A stretch of DNA of 64,000 nt from Progne subis subis (lineage: Eukaryota > Chordata > Aves > Passeriformes > Hirundinidae), in assembly GCA_022316685.1 (NCBI GenBank), contig JAKJHU010000066.1, forward strand, positions 992,001-1,056,000. The letters are read 5' to 3'. Below, piece after piece: positions 49,601 through 61,000 of this stretch. Made by a program: the position numbers and the translations under genes. The notes below the pieces were generated by a model. It saw only the letters and a list, made by a program, of their open reading frames with translations. It was not told where the DNA came from and ran no database searches. The number at the start of each line of letters is the position of its first letter. Within the stretch, counting starts at the first letter, position 1.

Positions 49601-52600
49601 CTAAACAACAAGAAAAAAAAGATTTCTTTATGGACAATATGGGTGTGGGGTGTGACCAACAATTCCTTCTTCCCATGGAAAAGACCTGGGGATGACTGAT
49701 GTAGGACACAGCATGATTGTCCTTTTCTATCTCAATGCAGCTGTTTCAGAACAAAATTATCAAGAAAAGGCTGATGCAGCTTGTATGACAGATTTTCCTG
49801 ACTGTGTGGAAAGTCCAGGATGTATTTTAGGTGACGCATTTTGTGTCATTTAATTAACTGATACCGTAGCTATGTTTGCCCTGCCAGAGGATTTCTAAAC
49901 TCCTTGTAGCAACTAATTTTAGTTGGGAGACAGTACAATGAACGTACTTCATTTTCTGCATTTTTCCAAATTCAGATCTCACCCTTTATCTTAACTGAAG
50001 CAGCAGCAGCACTGTGTATTTTCCATTACCTCCTCCCCTGCTTCTAATAAAAATTCAGCTATGGGTCAAATCCTTGGCTGGAAAGAGTCTATACAGTCCA
50101 GGATCTGCTTTGTATAAAAAAGTTACAAAAACAGGATGTGTTTTATTTTACTGGAGTGAACTTAATGGCCATGGGTCGTTTTCATTTAAGACACATTTTT
50201 TTCCTCAAGGTTTTCAAATGTATTTTGTTTCTTAAGTGACAGAAAGAATAAAATGCATTTTTCTCAGCATTTTTTCTTAAGGATCTTAAGGCGCTTTGCT
50301 GGCAGTAATTTGCTAAATATTGCAGCCTCCCTATATAGTGAATATGTCACAGCTGGCCTTATCTGCTTTCTCAGCTTTCAGGCTTATTTCCCTCCAGTGG
50401 GAGGAAAGACCTGGGTGCTTTCCAATCTAGAATTTTTAAGAGGACAGAAACACCATATATTTTTATGTACTTTTTTTTTTTTTTTTTTAATCACTTGTAT
50501 TTTTCTTCACTTGTCTTCCCAAACTGAAAGTTTGCTAATGAATTCTTCCTTTATTTCACTGGCATACTATTCTTTTTCCTTGTATTTAACTACTCCCCAG
50601 CAAGTCTACAGTTTGCCCTGTTCCATTCATTCCCTCTGGAAGGGTTTTCAAGTTTTGAAAGTTCACCTCAGGAAGATTTCATAATAAGAACTCAAGGAAA
50701 ATAATATAATCTTGCTTTAAAACACTTCCTTCCTCTGTTTTGCTGATGAATTATAACAATTCACAATACCATCTGGCCAGCAAGTGGTACCAAACTTATT
50801 TCATTGTTTTAACTGTATTTGTTTCTTTTGGTTGTAGAGCCCATAACATGAGGATTCTCCCGCTGCTGTTCTGTGATCAGACCCAGAGTACAACAGGAGA
50901 TCAAGATGTGCACAAATGTCTGGAACTGGGCTAGAAACAGCCCTGGCAAATGATCTGTAGACTTAGATGGCATTAGAATGTGAGTGATGTAGTGGAGGGC
51001 CAAATGCACATCTGAATATTCCAGCTTGATCCATTTGCTAAAATCAGAGGAAAATCTGAAGAGAAATTTGACCTTCTCTCTCTTAGGGGGATTTTGTAGA
51101 AACTTCTTAAGCTCATAGATTGAATTCAAAAAGAGAAAGGAACCTGTTTTTTGAATCCAGTTTTGACATAATGGAAGAATAATGGAAGTTGAACTGGACA
51201 AGACATTTTGAAGAACTTTCTACAATCCCAGTTTTGAGGAATCTCACAGAACAGTTCATGAAGTTGAGTAGCGCTCAAGCTGAAGTCTAGGAAGGACAGG
51301 CTCCATCCCAAAACTTAACAGACAAACTAAACATATTCCACCTCTAAATTTGATCACACATGGATTGGGAGCATTAGTGGTGATAGAGAGGGGAAATACC
51401 ACACCCGAGCCTCCCCAGATCACCTGCAGCACTCACTGCATGAGAGGAATGAGACCTCAGGGTTTCCAGGTCCTCCCTCCAAGCACATTTGGAGCGCTTG
51501 TGAGTATCAGACTTTCAATACATAATTTGAGGCCTGATTCAGTGTGGATCACAAGGTGGTGCAATTTCAGTGAAACCACTGCTTGTTATCCTACAGCTGT
51601 TAATTTAATTTACTTGTGTGAAAGACTGTGAAAATGAAGAATTACTCAAAACAGTCTCTAGTGACTCTGAATGTTCTTAGAGCCCTTTACCAGAAAGTGA
51701 ATGTTACGGTGTAAAGGTACAGAGCACTCAGCAACAGGAATTCCCTGTCTCTCCCACGAGCAGGTGCCAATCTGGGGGTCAGTGTTGCTCCAGGCACAAC
51801 CTTGCTGACCAGTGTCATGCTTGGTATTGATTGTTTGATATAGATCTCTCGATCACCAGCTTTTTGATATAAGCTGGGCCAGACAATAAAAGGCAAAGGC
51901 CAGTGTCACATTAATGACAGAGGGCGTAAAGTTCTTAGAATTTATTTTTAGTTCACCAAACCATTCTAGTCCAGAGGTTTAGATTATTTAAAGCAAATGT
52001 TGCTGTACACCCAACACATGATATTTTCTCCCATGTTGCCTCAGTTCCACATGCTCATGTCACTTCCATGTGAACTACAGCATATTGCAAAGCTGTGTCG
52101 TATTCTTTTAATTTTTACACTGAAGGATTTCAAATGGAACCTAACATAATTAGATTACATGTAATCTCTTCCCATTTTGATCCTATTCTCAAGAGTGTTT
52201 GCAAAGGAGCTTACTTGAGTCTTAAATGCACAACTTGAAATCACTCTGACGGAGATGAATAAGAGCAGCACACTCTTAGGATAACATCCTGATGTGCAGG
52301 ACAAAGCCTCATGGCTTTGTTCAGTGAAATAGGTGTCTCCATGGGCAGCGCCCACTTCAAAATCCTCGACACACAAGTTTTTAAACTTCTGAACAAAACC
52401 TACAGCAAGTTGATTCAGAGTCTTTCCTTATTCATTTGTCTCCTGAATCAATGTGGATTCCTACTAATACCTGCTTGTCCTGGGGCTTCCAGAGAGCTGT
52501 GTGTTTTCTATTCAGGTGTCAGCCATAGAGATAAACTGCAGTCCAGAAAGGTTTTCAAACAGCCATCACCTTCCCGGGAGTACATTAAAAGAGATTATGT

Positions 52601-55600
52601 GTTACCAGACAGCAAGTCTTGTCAGGTCAGGGCAAAACAACATTTTAAGCCGATGGCTCATATATCTCAAGGTATGTGCATCCTTGCACAAATTCACTTT
52701 CCCCTCAACTCAGTATTTAAGAAAATCCACCTTTCATGATGTTGATCGATCTGAAGTGTGGTCAGATTAAATCCCGCTTATTATCTTGAGGTTACCAAAG
52801 GAGAAATACCTCTGGATGTAATAGTAAATTACTAGATTGTAAGGAAACTTTGTTGAAAACAGATAAATAGCCTGTTATTTGGTAGTCAATTGATGCCTCA
52901 CCTTTCACAAAGCTCTTCCTTGCATAAAAAGGATAAAGCATATTTACACTTCAAAGGTATTTGCTGAAAATTTGGGAAGCTTCATTCTGCTTTACAGCCT
53001 CAAGCTGGCTTTGTTTGCCAAAGGCGAGGGGTGCCTTTATTAGTGATGGTGGTTGTGTGCAGGGACCTTGGCTTCCCTACAGGAAGAAACGGGGTACCTG
53101 GCGTAAACACCAGCCACAGCAGGATCTGTGAGCACACCTTCCTCCCTGGCCAGGAACCTGAGTAAGCTCAATGTCCCTGTGTTTGAGCAGCCTGACCCTG
53201 GGAAATGCAGCAGTGGCCCTTCCCTGGGAAACGAACTGTGTTCCTTATGGGTGTGAAACAGCTTGAGAGAGCGTGCCCACCCTCCTGTTGGCTTGTTTCA
53301 CTCTACGGTTGCCATATGGGCTCAGTTAGGGAAAAGATAAGTGCAGCAGGACTTCCACTTCCCTGGCAAGCTATTCCTGCAGTTGAGGCTTCATAGGAAA
53401 CCTTCACGCTGCTTTACCCCGAGCAAGAGGCTGACCGAACACAGATGGCTCAAGGCAGAGGGGGAAGAACATGTTTAAATGCAAAGCTCAACTCGCATCC
53501 CCCACTTCACGTTGTGCTACAGAAATTCTACATGAAGCGGAGCTGGGAAAAGACTCTAAATATCATATTGCTGGAAAAAAATTATTTTGATCTTTCACAA
53601 GGAGCTTTACCTGAACAAACTGAATATATTTCTGCTCCATCAGCCATTCACATTTGTCTTTCTGCTGGTTTCAGCAGCAAATGGAAAAGGTCATAAAGAC
53701 TTAACTTTTGCACAACATTAGACAAGTAATTACACTTTTTTCAGGATACACTATCACAGCACAGCGTATTGACACATTTTATTACAGTCTCCTGTTTTCA
53801 TTCGCTTGTAACTTCATGAAAATGATTCCCCTTGAGGCTTTTAGATTTGTTGGTGTCTAAGAAATGATTCTATTTCTGTTAACTTTGACTTGCTTTTGAC
53901 ATTCTGGTGGTTATAAGTGAGTGATAATAAACTTTAATAATGACTGTGCTCTGAACACTGACTCTATAAATACTGTCATGAGATTCCTGGTTTCTTGTCT
54001 TACTGTAACTCTGCATCAGATCTGCACTTTATAAAAATGTGTCTTTCAGCTACTCTCCTGGAAAATCACAATAAAGGCACACAAAAGATGAAGCTGACGT
54101 TTTGTTTTGCATCATTGCCAGTAAGACCTAATCTTCTGTCTAATCTCTTCTTTTTTTTCCTCTGTTTTATGTTCTACTTTTCCTTGATTTGAAAGCTGTA
54201 TGATTTGATTATAGCTTTTCCCTCTCTTTCACCAATTCCCTCCGCCTTCTGCTGTGGGAACAGGATGAAATCCTGATAACAAAGAATCTAAAACTCAGGT
54301 TCAAGCAAATATCCCAGTTCATGTTTTAAAACCCATCCTGTGCTTCAGTTTAGATACAGCCACATGTGTCTTCTTCAGCCAGGCTTTCTGGGTTTTGCAT
54401 TTACTGTGCACAGCCAGTTGTGCACTGTCTATGTACACAATGTACAAAAGGATCTATAGGAAGTTCTTTAACACAGCATATATAGGTAAGTGACACATCT
54501 TTGGTGTTGTGATGTTTCTCAGTGCACTGAAAAACTACTTGTTTTTAAGGAGACCTTTAAAAAAAGGGGTTTTGTGTAAGTGTATTAAATGTTGTTCTGT
54601 GTGTAGTTTTTATAGATAAAGAATATTGAAAGGTAAATCAACATATAAAAGGAGAGAGAGAAAGAAGGAAATGAAAGAATATTGAAGTAACAGAGTAAGA
54701 CAGAAGAAGGTGAATGGGAAAATGCAAGAAAATGCTAGAGGAGATAGAAAATTTGGGAAGAAAAGGAAGGAAAATTAAGAAAATCTGTCTTGACTGACAG
54801 AGGGGACAGAAATAGCCCCTTTCATCAGGCATCAAGCACAGCACACATTCAAATCTGATTCCCATGGCAAGAGCCACCAAAAGCAGGAAGAGAGGCCTGA
54901 ACGGGTGAAACCTGAACCTCAACAAACCAGCAGAGCCTGTGGACAATGGCACTGGCTGAGGGCAAAGCGAACAATCCCAACCAAAAGGAAATCAGTCCTT
55001 TAGGCAGCCAGAAATAGTGAAGCAAAGGGCAAACCCTCCTACTCCAAGCTCCACTTGACTCCTGCTTTTAACACAGTCCTTCCTATGTAATGCAGCGTCT
55101 CCATGGGCTGATGTAAACCTCTGCCTAAATCGTCAGCTCTGCAGAGCTTCTGGAAATGGCAATGACATGATCAGGCAAGGAATGGGCTGGAACTAACACC
55201 TGAAACACACCACTTTCATTTTGGTGAAAATAAACAAAAGTAAACCCAGCAGCAGGTATAGCAGCTGAGTGCATTTAAGCTTATAAGATATTGAAATTTA
55301 GGAGCAGCTTTTTTGGGAATAAAGAAGGGGCAGAGCCACTCTGATCTATTAAAAAAAAAAAAAAAAGGCTTGTGGTCTTCCTGAAGAGATCGATAAAGAA
55401 TTTAATCACTCTGGGTCTGCTGTAAATTGTGCTGAGTTCTATCTGATCTATGTTTAATAAATTAAAATGAGATGCATTTATTACTCATATTGCAGTTTTA
55501 CTCCTGGTTGATCCCTCGTTCTGCATTTTTCTACAGCTCCAGGGCCTGGAGTTGTTACTCAGAGGCACGTGGCACTAAGTGGGTGCCTTATCCAGATTGT

Positions 55601-57175
55601 GGGATGCCACCTCAGAGCTCCTGGTACCCCTCGGAGCGCTCTGTTCCCCATAAGCACCAGGGATTCTCCTTTCACTTGGCTGCAGGTGTAGCCCTGGAGT
55701 TGTGCCCAGCTCCTTCATGTTCAAGTCATGATGTTCTTCTCCTGTGTTGCCCCAAAGACTCCAAAAATAACATTTTTTGCAGAAAGAAGGAACAAATTAA
55801 GTGTTTTCCCTTCCCTTTCTTCCCTTGGCTGTGGCATGCAGGGAATTCAGAGCAGAGGGAAAGGGCCTGGATGTGAACTGTGCTGCTGGGAAGCATTTGG
55901 ACAGCCTCTCTCTTGCCTTGGGGAGCACAGAGAGAGTTTGGGATCATCATCTGTCCTCATCCAGGACTGGGATGTCCCCTACTCCAGAAGGAACAGAAGA
56001 GATTCTCCACTTCCATTCTCTGATGTGAAGCTGTGTTCTATCCATCTCTGTTTCTACATACTGCTTGTTTTCCAGGTTCCTGATCTTCTTACACAATGGC
56101 TAAGTGTCACACATCGAGGAGTGGGAGCTGTACCCGATCTCCCAGCTACGTGAGTGACCCCTGTCCCTCCTGGCCTGGAGAGGTTTGGACATAACATCAT
56201 CCCTTCTACTGTGCCTAGGGGCTTGTCCATGGGAAACTGGAGCATTTATCCTCTAAGAGCTTCCTGTGGTAGTCATTCCTCCTCTCAACTCACATACCTG
56301 GAAAACCCACCAGGGCAGAGGTTTTCCATCCCAGCTCCTCATGTCTTCTTGCTGTTAAAACCACAGGTGACCTTGTAGAGTGTCTCCTCTCCCTCAAGCA
56401 GGGGGATGCCTGCTCCAAATAGCAGAGACTCTGGTCTGTACTGGTAAGGCATGGAAAATTTCCTCTTTAAGCTCCTCTAAAAGTTTCTGGTGGCCCTTTT
56501 TAATTTCCTCTCTTGAATTCCAGAAATCCTCTGTCAGTCTTTCCATGGATGAGATGTAGGCCCATAATGAGGTGGAGATAGTTTCTTCCTGTGTCTGGAG
56601 TCTGCCAAACCAGAATGCCCACTTCTTCTTTTCCCTCCTTCCATGCCAACACTCCCAATGACTTGGCACATGACCACACGTTTTGCGTACAGTGGACGCT
56701 GTCAGGATTATTAGGGAATCGCTCGTTATCTGCAAAGATTATCTCCAGCCCAGCTAATTCTCTCAGGCACCAGGTACCTTCCAAGTGTTCCACTTGTCTT
56801 GGAGCACTGAAAAAAGTCTTCCTTGCAAAGGTATCTTTCCCTGACACTTGACAAGAGTTGCCTCCAGAGCTTGAGAGTTCCTGGTCTTTTCCTGATCCTC
56901 TGGCCAATATCCAGGACAAGGATCCCAGTTGCGTGGCTTCATTACCATCCAGAGCTGCACTGTCAGTTGTGATAAGTCTTGCCAAATATTCAGTGATTTA
57001 AATGGAAATAATCTTAAAAGAAATAATTAAAATCACTTCCAAACAGAGGAATTATTGGAAATTATATCACTTTCCTAATTAATTAAAGTAATTGTTTTAG
57101 TTTATCAAAAGCGGTGTATTAGTCTTAAGCAGCATAATTTTCCACTTTAGCCAGCACGTCGCTAAGTTTGACAGA
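46653..57175. other. Intergenic DNA upstream of the USP6NL-like promoter
   Basis: No gene was supported. Present are T-tracts at about 47348 and 50469-50488, a 22-bp palindrome at 49093-49114, an A16 run near 55352, a purine-rich stretch at 54640-54780, and a pair of overlapping minus-strand open frames at 56394-56985 of unknown meaning. The last 170 bp (57000-57175) are strikingly rich in AATTA motifs. Confidence 0.5.
49093..49114. repeat. 22-bp perfect palindrome
   Basis: The central 20 bp read GACACCTAAATTTAGGTGTC, and one further base pair on each side also matches. The downstream sequence 'gcacgtaggtgctgacctgt' repeats the AGGTG word. It may be a remnant of an old interspersed repeat with internal inverted structure, or a dimeric protein-binding site. 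Confidence 0.8.
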
Positions 57176-57625
57176 TGTATTGTTAGATCATTGAAACTCT
57201 CAGTTTTGCTAAACTAACCCTGATAAACTTCAATGAACAAAGGAAAGCTGGACACCAAGGATCCAAAATTTATGGCCCTCCAAGGACATATTGGAGTAAC
57301 CAGAAGAGACTAACAAAGACAATTCGGCCTAAGCATTGTAGACTGTCGGGGAAAAATTGATACAGAGGCTGAAAAATGTGGACTAATTAGCACTAGAAGC
57401 AAGAAACCAATAACTAATAGAATAGCAATTAAGGAAGAGAATTTTGCAATTTAGAACCAAGGAACAGTAAATTGCTGAAAATGTGTGAGTGCAAAGTTTT
57501 GGAAGTGGAGTGTATGTGGCTGGAGTTATCTGCTATGCACGCCAGCTGGGAATAAAGCAACGCCTAGTCCCCAGTAGTGTAAAATAAAGAGTTTGATTTA
57601 TCCCGGTGTTTTTGTCAGACTGAAG
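57176..57625 (+). mobile_element. Retroviral LTR (probable), abutting the USP6NL-like promoter
   Basis: The block from about 'tgttagatcattgaaactct' through 'ctggacaccaaggatccaaa', 'actaacaaagacaattcggc', 'gcaagaaaccaataactaat' and 'gccagctgggaataaagcaa' to 'gtttgatttatcccggtg' resembles bird ERV LTRs. It has the usual late features: a polyadenylation hexamer AATAAA at 57551-57556, a second at 57583-57588, and a T/G-rich stretch after it. Neither terminus nor a target-site duplication could be fixed. It points in the same direction as the downstream gene and ends about 100 bp before its CpG island. Confidence 0.6.
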
Positions 57626-57769
57626 AGCCCAGAACTGGACACAGGAGAGTGGGTGTCCATGCTGAGGGCCTTGGTGGCTCACGGAGCACAGCCAAGGAGT
57701 TTCTGAGCGGCTCCAGGCCCGTCCTATGTTTTTCCCCACAGCAGCTCGCGGTAGCGGGCAGGCGCCTCG

Positions 57770-57964
57770 TCCCGAGCCCAAGATGGCGGCCGCGGCGGGT
57801 CAGCCCTGTGGGAGGGGCGGGGGCGGGGAGGGTTTCCATAGCGGCGGTGTCACATTGGGGCACTTCCCGGTCGGAGGCCGCCGGTCCCGGGGCAGCGAGC
57901 ACGGACGCGCCGCTGGGGAAGGCGGCGGAGGGAGGCCCCGGGAAGAGGAGGAAGCTGAGCAAAG
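57770..57964 (+). other. USP6NL: Probable first exon (5' UTR) of the USP6NL-like gene
   Basis: The exon ends ...GAGCAAAG|GTAGGG, a good donor, with the last base at 57964. The start is placed by the YY1 motif and is approximate. An ATG within the YY1 motif (57783) opens a frame rich in Gly, Arg and Glu that has no stop before the donor and would continue into the next exon in a frame different from the proposed main start. It is therefore an upstream ORF, not the N-terminus, if the two exons are spliced directly. Confidence 0.55.
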
Positions 57965-58056
57965 GTAGGGACAAGCCGGGACTTTGCTCCAGCCATTGTG
58001 CGGCTCCGGGGTGGCCGGCTGGACCCGTCCATTGCGGGGCTGCGGGGGAGGGGCGC

Positions 58057-58087
<31 letters not shown>

Positions 58088-61000
58088 GAGGTGCCGCGCC
58101 GGACCCTCCATTGAAGCGGGCGGGTTCCTCCCGGCTGAGGGGAGGCGGGCGCTACCATCCTCCCCCGGGGGGGCCCGCACCCCCCGCGGGGCGGGGTAGG
58201 TGGAAGTGGCGGGAGCCGGCTCCCGCAGGGTACTGGGGTGCTCGGACTGTTCCATTCCCAGCGGAGGGGTGTCTGTGTCTGTGAGGTTCCTGCTCTTTTT
58301 GCTGGAGGGGGTGGCGCGCGGGGGGCTGAGGGACGCGGCAGAGCCAGGAATGCCGGGGGAGCCCGGGGGAAGCCCTGTGGAGGAGCCCCTGGTCCCGTTG
58401 TAAGGTTGGAGTGAGGGGCCGCAGTCAGAGCGGGGCTGAGGGTCTCATGTGTGTGGGTGTGTGCTTGAAGGAGTCACGGCTGCAGGTCGGATACTTGGGG
58501 CCTCCTTGAGGCCCCCCTTTTTTGGCCGTGTGGGAGGCGAGAGTGCCGCCCCAGTCGGGAGTAGGGAGGATTTCGATGGCTGCACTCTTTAATGTGACTT
58601 TCTGGCACTACAGCTCTCTCCCTTCTCAGCTTTTTGTAATACTTCAGGTATGTCGTGGAAAGTACCAGGCTGGCAGCGGTGGGCTGGGACAGAGGGCGTC
58701 CCCAAGCTGTGTTCAGCCCTGGATCCCAATGGCCCTCTCCCAGCGTTCAGTCTCCGCTGGGACTGCCAGCAAAGAGCCAATTATTATCAGGTGTTTCAGG
58801 TTCTTTCTGTGGCGTGCATGGCTGCCTGTAGCCACTTGAACTGCCAGCTTAACGAGAGTCAAGTGGTGACTTAAAAGTCACTGTCTTCAACCTCCTGTAC
58901 CAGTTGTTCACCCGCATATGCTCGAGAGTAACTTTCTTTGTGCCATTTACTACTTGGAGGAGGCAGCTGCACTGAAAGCTGGCTGTGAGGGGAGCTGGTT
59001 TTCAGCTTTCACTGAATTTCAGTAGAGTGAAAACGAATCCACATCTGCCCCGTTCACAGCAAATGTATCTTGTGGAGGATCATTTCAGTTAGGATAATTA
59101 TATTAAATAATTGTTTTCTATGGTTTTCTAGCTTGCCGCGTGCCCTGCAATCTAGAGCTGCTGTGTGACAGTCGAAACTCCAACTCTACCAGGCGTGTGT
59201 GTATTAAAGGCAGCGGCCAATCAGCAGTGCCTGAAACTAAAGGCGATTTGCCTCAACGCTTTGTAGTGTAAATATTCCTGCTATGAACAAAGGAGGGTGT
59301 GTCGTTGGGCTTGTTTCATTTGTACTTCCATGTGCTTCCTCATCTGTGTCCAGTCTGTGATTCTGTGTAGGTACTGAAACAGTAGCAATTTCACTTTGTT
59401 GTGAATCGTGCATTTGTGCTGTCTCGGGCATTTTACTGAGCTGGAGTTCTCAGAGGCTCGGTGCTATATTAGGCATTTTTGTTATGTTCTTTTTAATAAC
59501 TGTGCTCTGAAGTGACTTAGTTTTGCTCCTTTTTAACTTTTAGTGTTTCTGATTATAACTTTTAAGTTAATTCAATGAGATGCAGAGTAAAGTAAGTGTT
59601 TAGTGGAACTGCCTTTTAACCAGCTGTTCCTTTGCCCTCTGATTATACAGCACAGAAACCACCAATTTCAGACTTAATGTTTTGCCAGCCAGCTATCTGT
59701 GCAACTCTAAAACACAGTGTTTCTGAAATCTGTCTGTTTTCTGTGAGGGGCCATAACGTTTGGTTTAAAGAAGACAGTAAATGACACTAAAATACTGATT
59801 TGTGCAGGGCAGGCTCTCTTTAGACTGTTTAGTCTTTGTGTGTTTAAGCAGTGCAGTTGCACACTGCTCCTGTGATTCCTGGTTCTTGGGAACTGGGGTT
59901 ATAAATTCTTAATGTTAACTCCTTGGTATCTGAGTTAAACAGATACTACAGTAGCACACCCAGAGGCTAGACCTGACTCTTTAATTGCCAGCTTAAAGGA
60001 AAATCTCTTCTCTGGGTAGAGTCATACTGCATAGAAGTACAATATGCTGTAATTTGCTTGCAATCTGGCTCCTGCTAATTATCCTGAAACAGAGTATTGG
60101 GTAAAAAAAGAGACCTGGCACAGCTATGGAAAGAGCTAATTGAATGTATTATGAGTGTGTGTGAATTTGAAGTTGCAAAGAGCTTTGCTCACTGCAGGTA
60201 TTCCTTTCGAATCTCAGCTAAAATGCCAGTAGTTTCACAGCTACTGAATATGATACTCTCAAGAGTGAGTAGATATGTGTCACTAGAGGAAACATGGGGT
60301 GGAATACAAGGGTTAGTTCTTCAGGAAAAGACAAAGATCAAAGGTATGTGTGGGTGCGTTGGTGGTTTTTTTCCTTTTGTTTTTATTACAGCCTTGTTGA
60401 TTGCAAGGGAAAGCAGAAAGAGTGTCAGGCACTGTTTTGAATTAAAAGTTTTAATTAAAAGTTTTTCCAAGATTTTTTCTCACTTCTTTCAGAGAGACAC
60501 TGAACAGGTATTAGACTCTGTCTTTCTGTTTTGTAGTAGCTGGTATTTCTTTACAGGAGAGGACCCTGTAAGCGTTGGAATAAACCAGGTTGGCTGAGAA
60601 AGCCAAGTGAAGACAGTTTAGTTTCTAACACACATCCCTAGGAAAAGGTGTTGCAGTTGCAGTGCAATAGACAGCAGGCACTGTCTGCTATTTGATAGTG
60701 TTGACTTTCAATAATGCTTGCTATTGCTGTACTCAAAATTACAAATGAAAAATAACTTCCCTTTTTTTAAAAAGTTATTTACAAGGGGAATGATATAAAA
60801 CACACATGTAGTGTTATTTCAGAGAACAACAACTGAATTTATCAGGAGTCTGCACTGTCTGCTAAACAGATGCTAACAAGAGCTAAACAAAATATTTGGG
60901 CACTGGAGGCAATGCAGGAGTAGCACTTTATGGCTGGGAGTTGAGGTCCGGTTGCTCTGGTGCACTGGAGCATTCACTCTTCACAGGTAGAACAGAGTTT

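Larger units (their letters stand above)
57700..58450 (+). promoter_or_regulatory. USP6NL: CpG-island promoter of the USP6NL-like gene
   Basis: An abrupt GC-rich, CpG-dense block of about 750 bp has many GGGCGGG and CCGCCC strings. It contains AAGATGGCGGC at 57780-57790, the YY1 consensus that typically sits just downstream of transcription starts, so initiation near 57765-57780 is likely. There is no TATA box. A plus-strand splice donor at 57965 sets direction. Long open frames on both strands are caused by base composition. Confidence 0.75.

Noticed and set aside
57649..58284. 211-codon plus-strand frame and a 151-codon minus-strand frame at the USP6NL-like promoter
   Set aside because: They cross the first exon donor and the GT microsatellite (giving Val-Cys or Thr-His repeats) and reflect GC-rich composition.
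60097..60597. 166-codon plus-strand open frame in the first intron of the USP6NL-like gene
   Set aside because: It begins with TTG, has no splice sites that fit, and its translation shows no domain or low-complexity pattern of a known family. An AT/GC-balanced intron of 5 kb can contain a frame of this length by chance.
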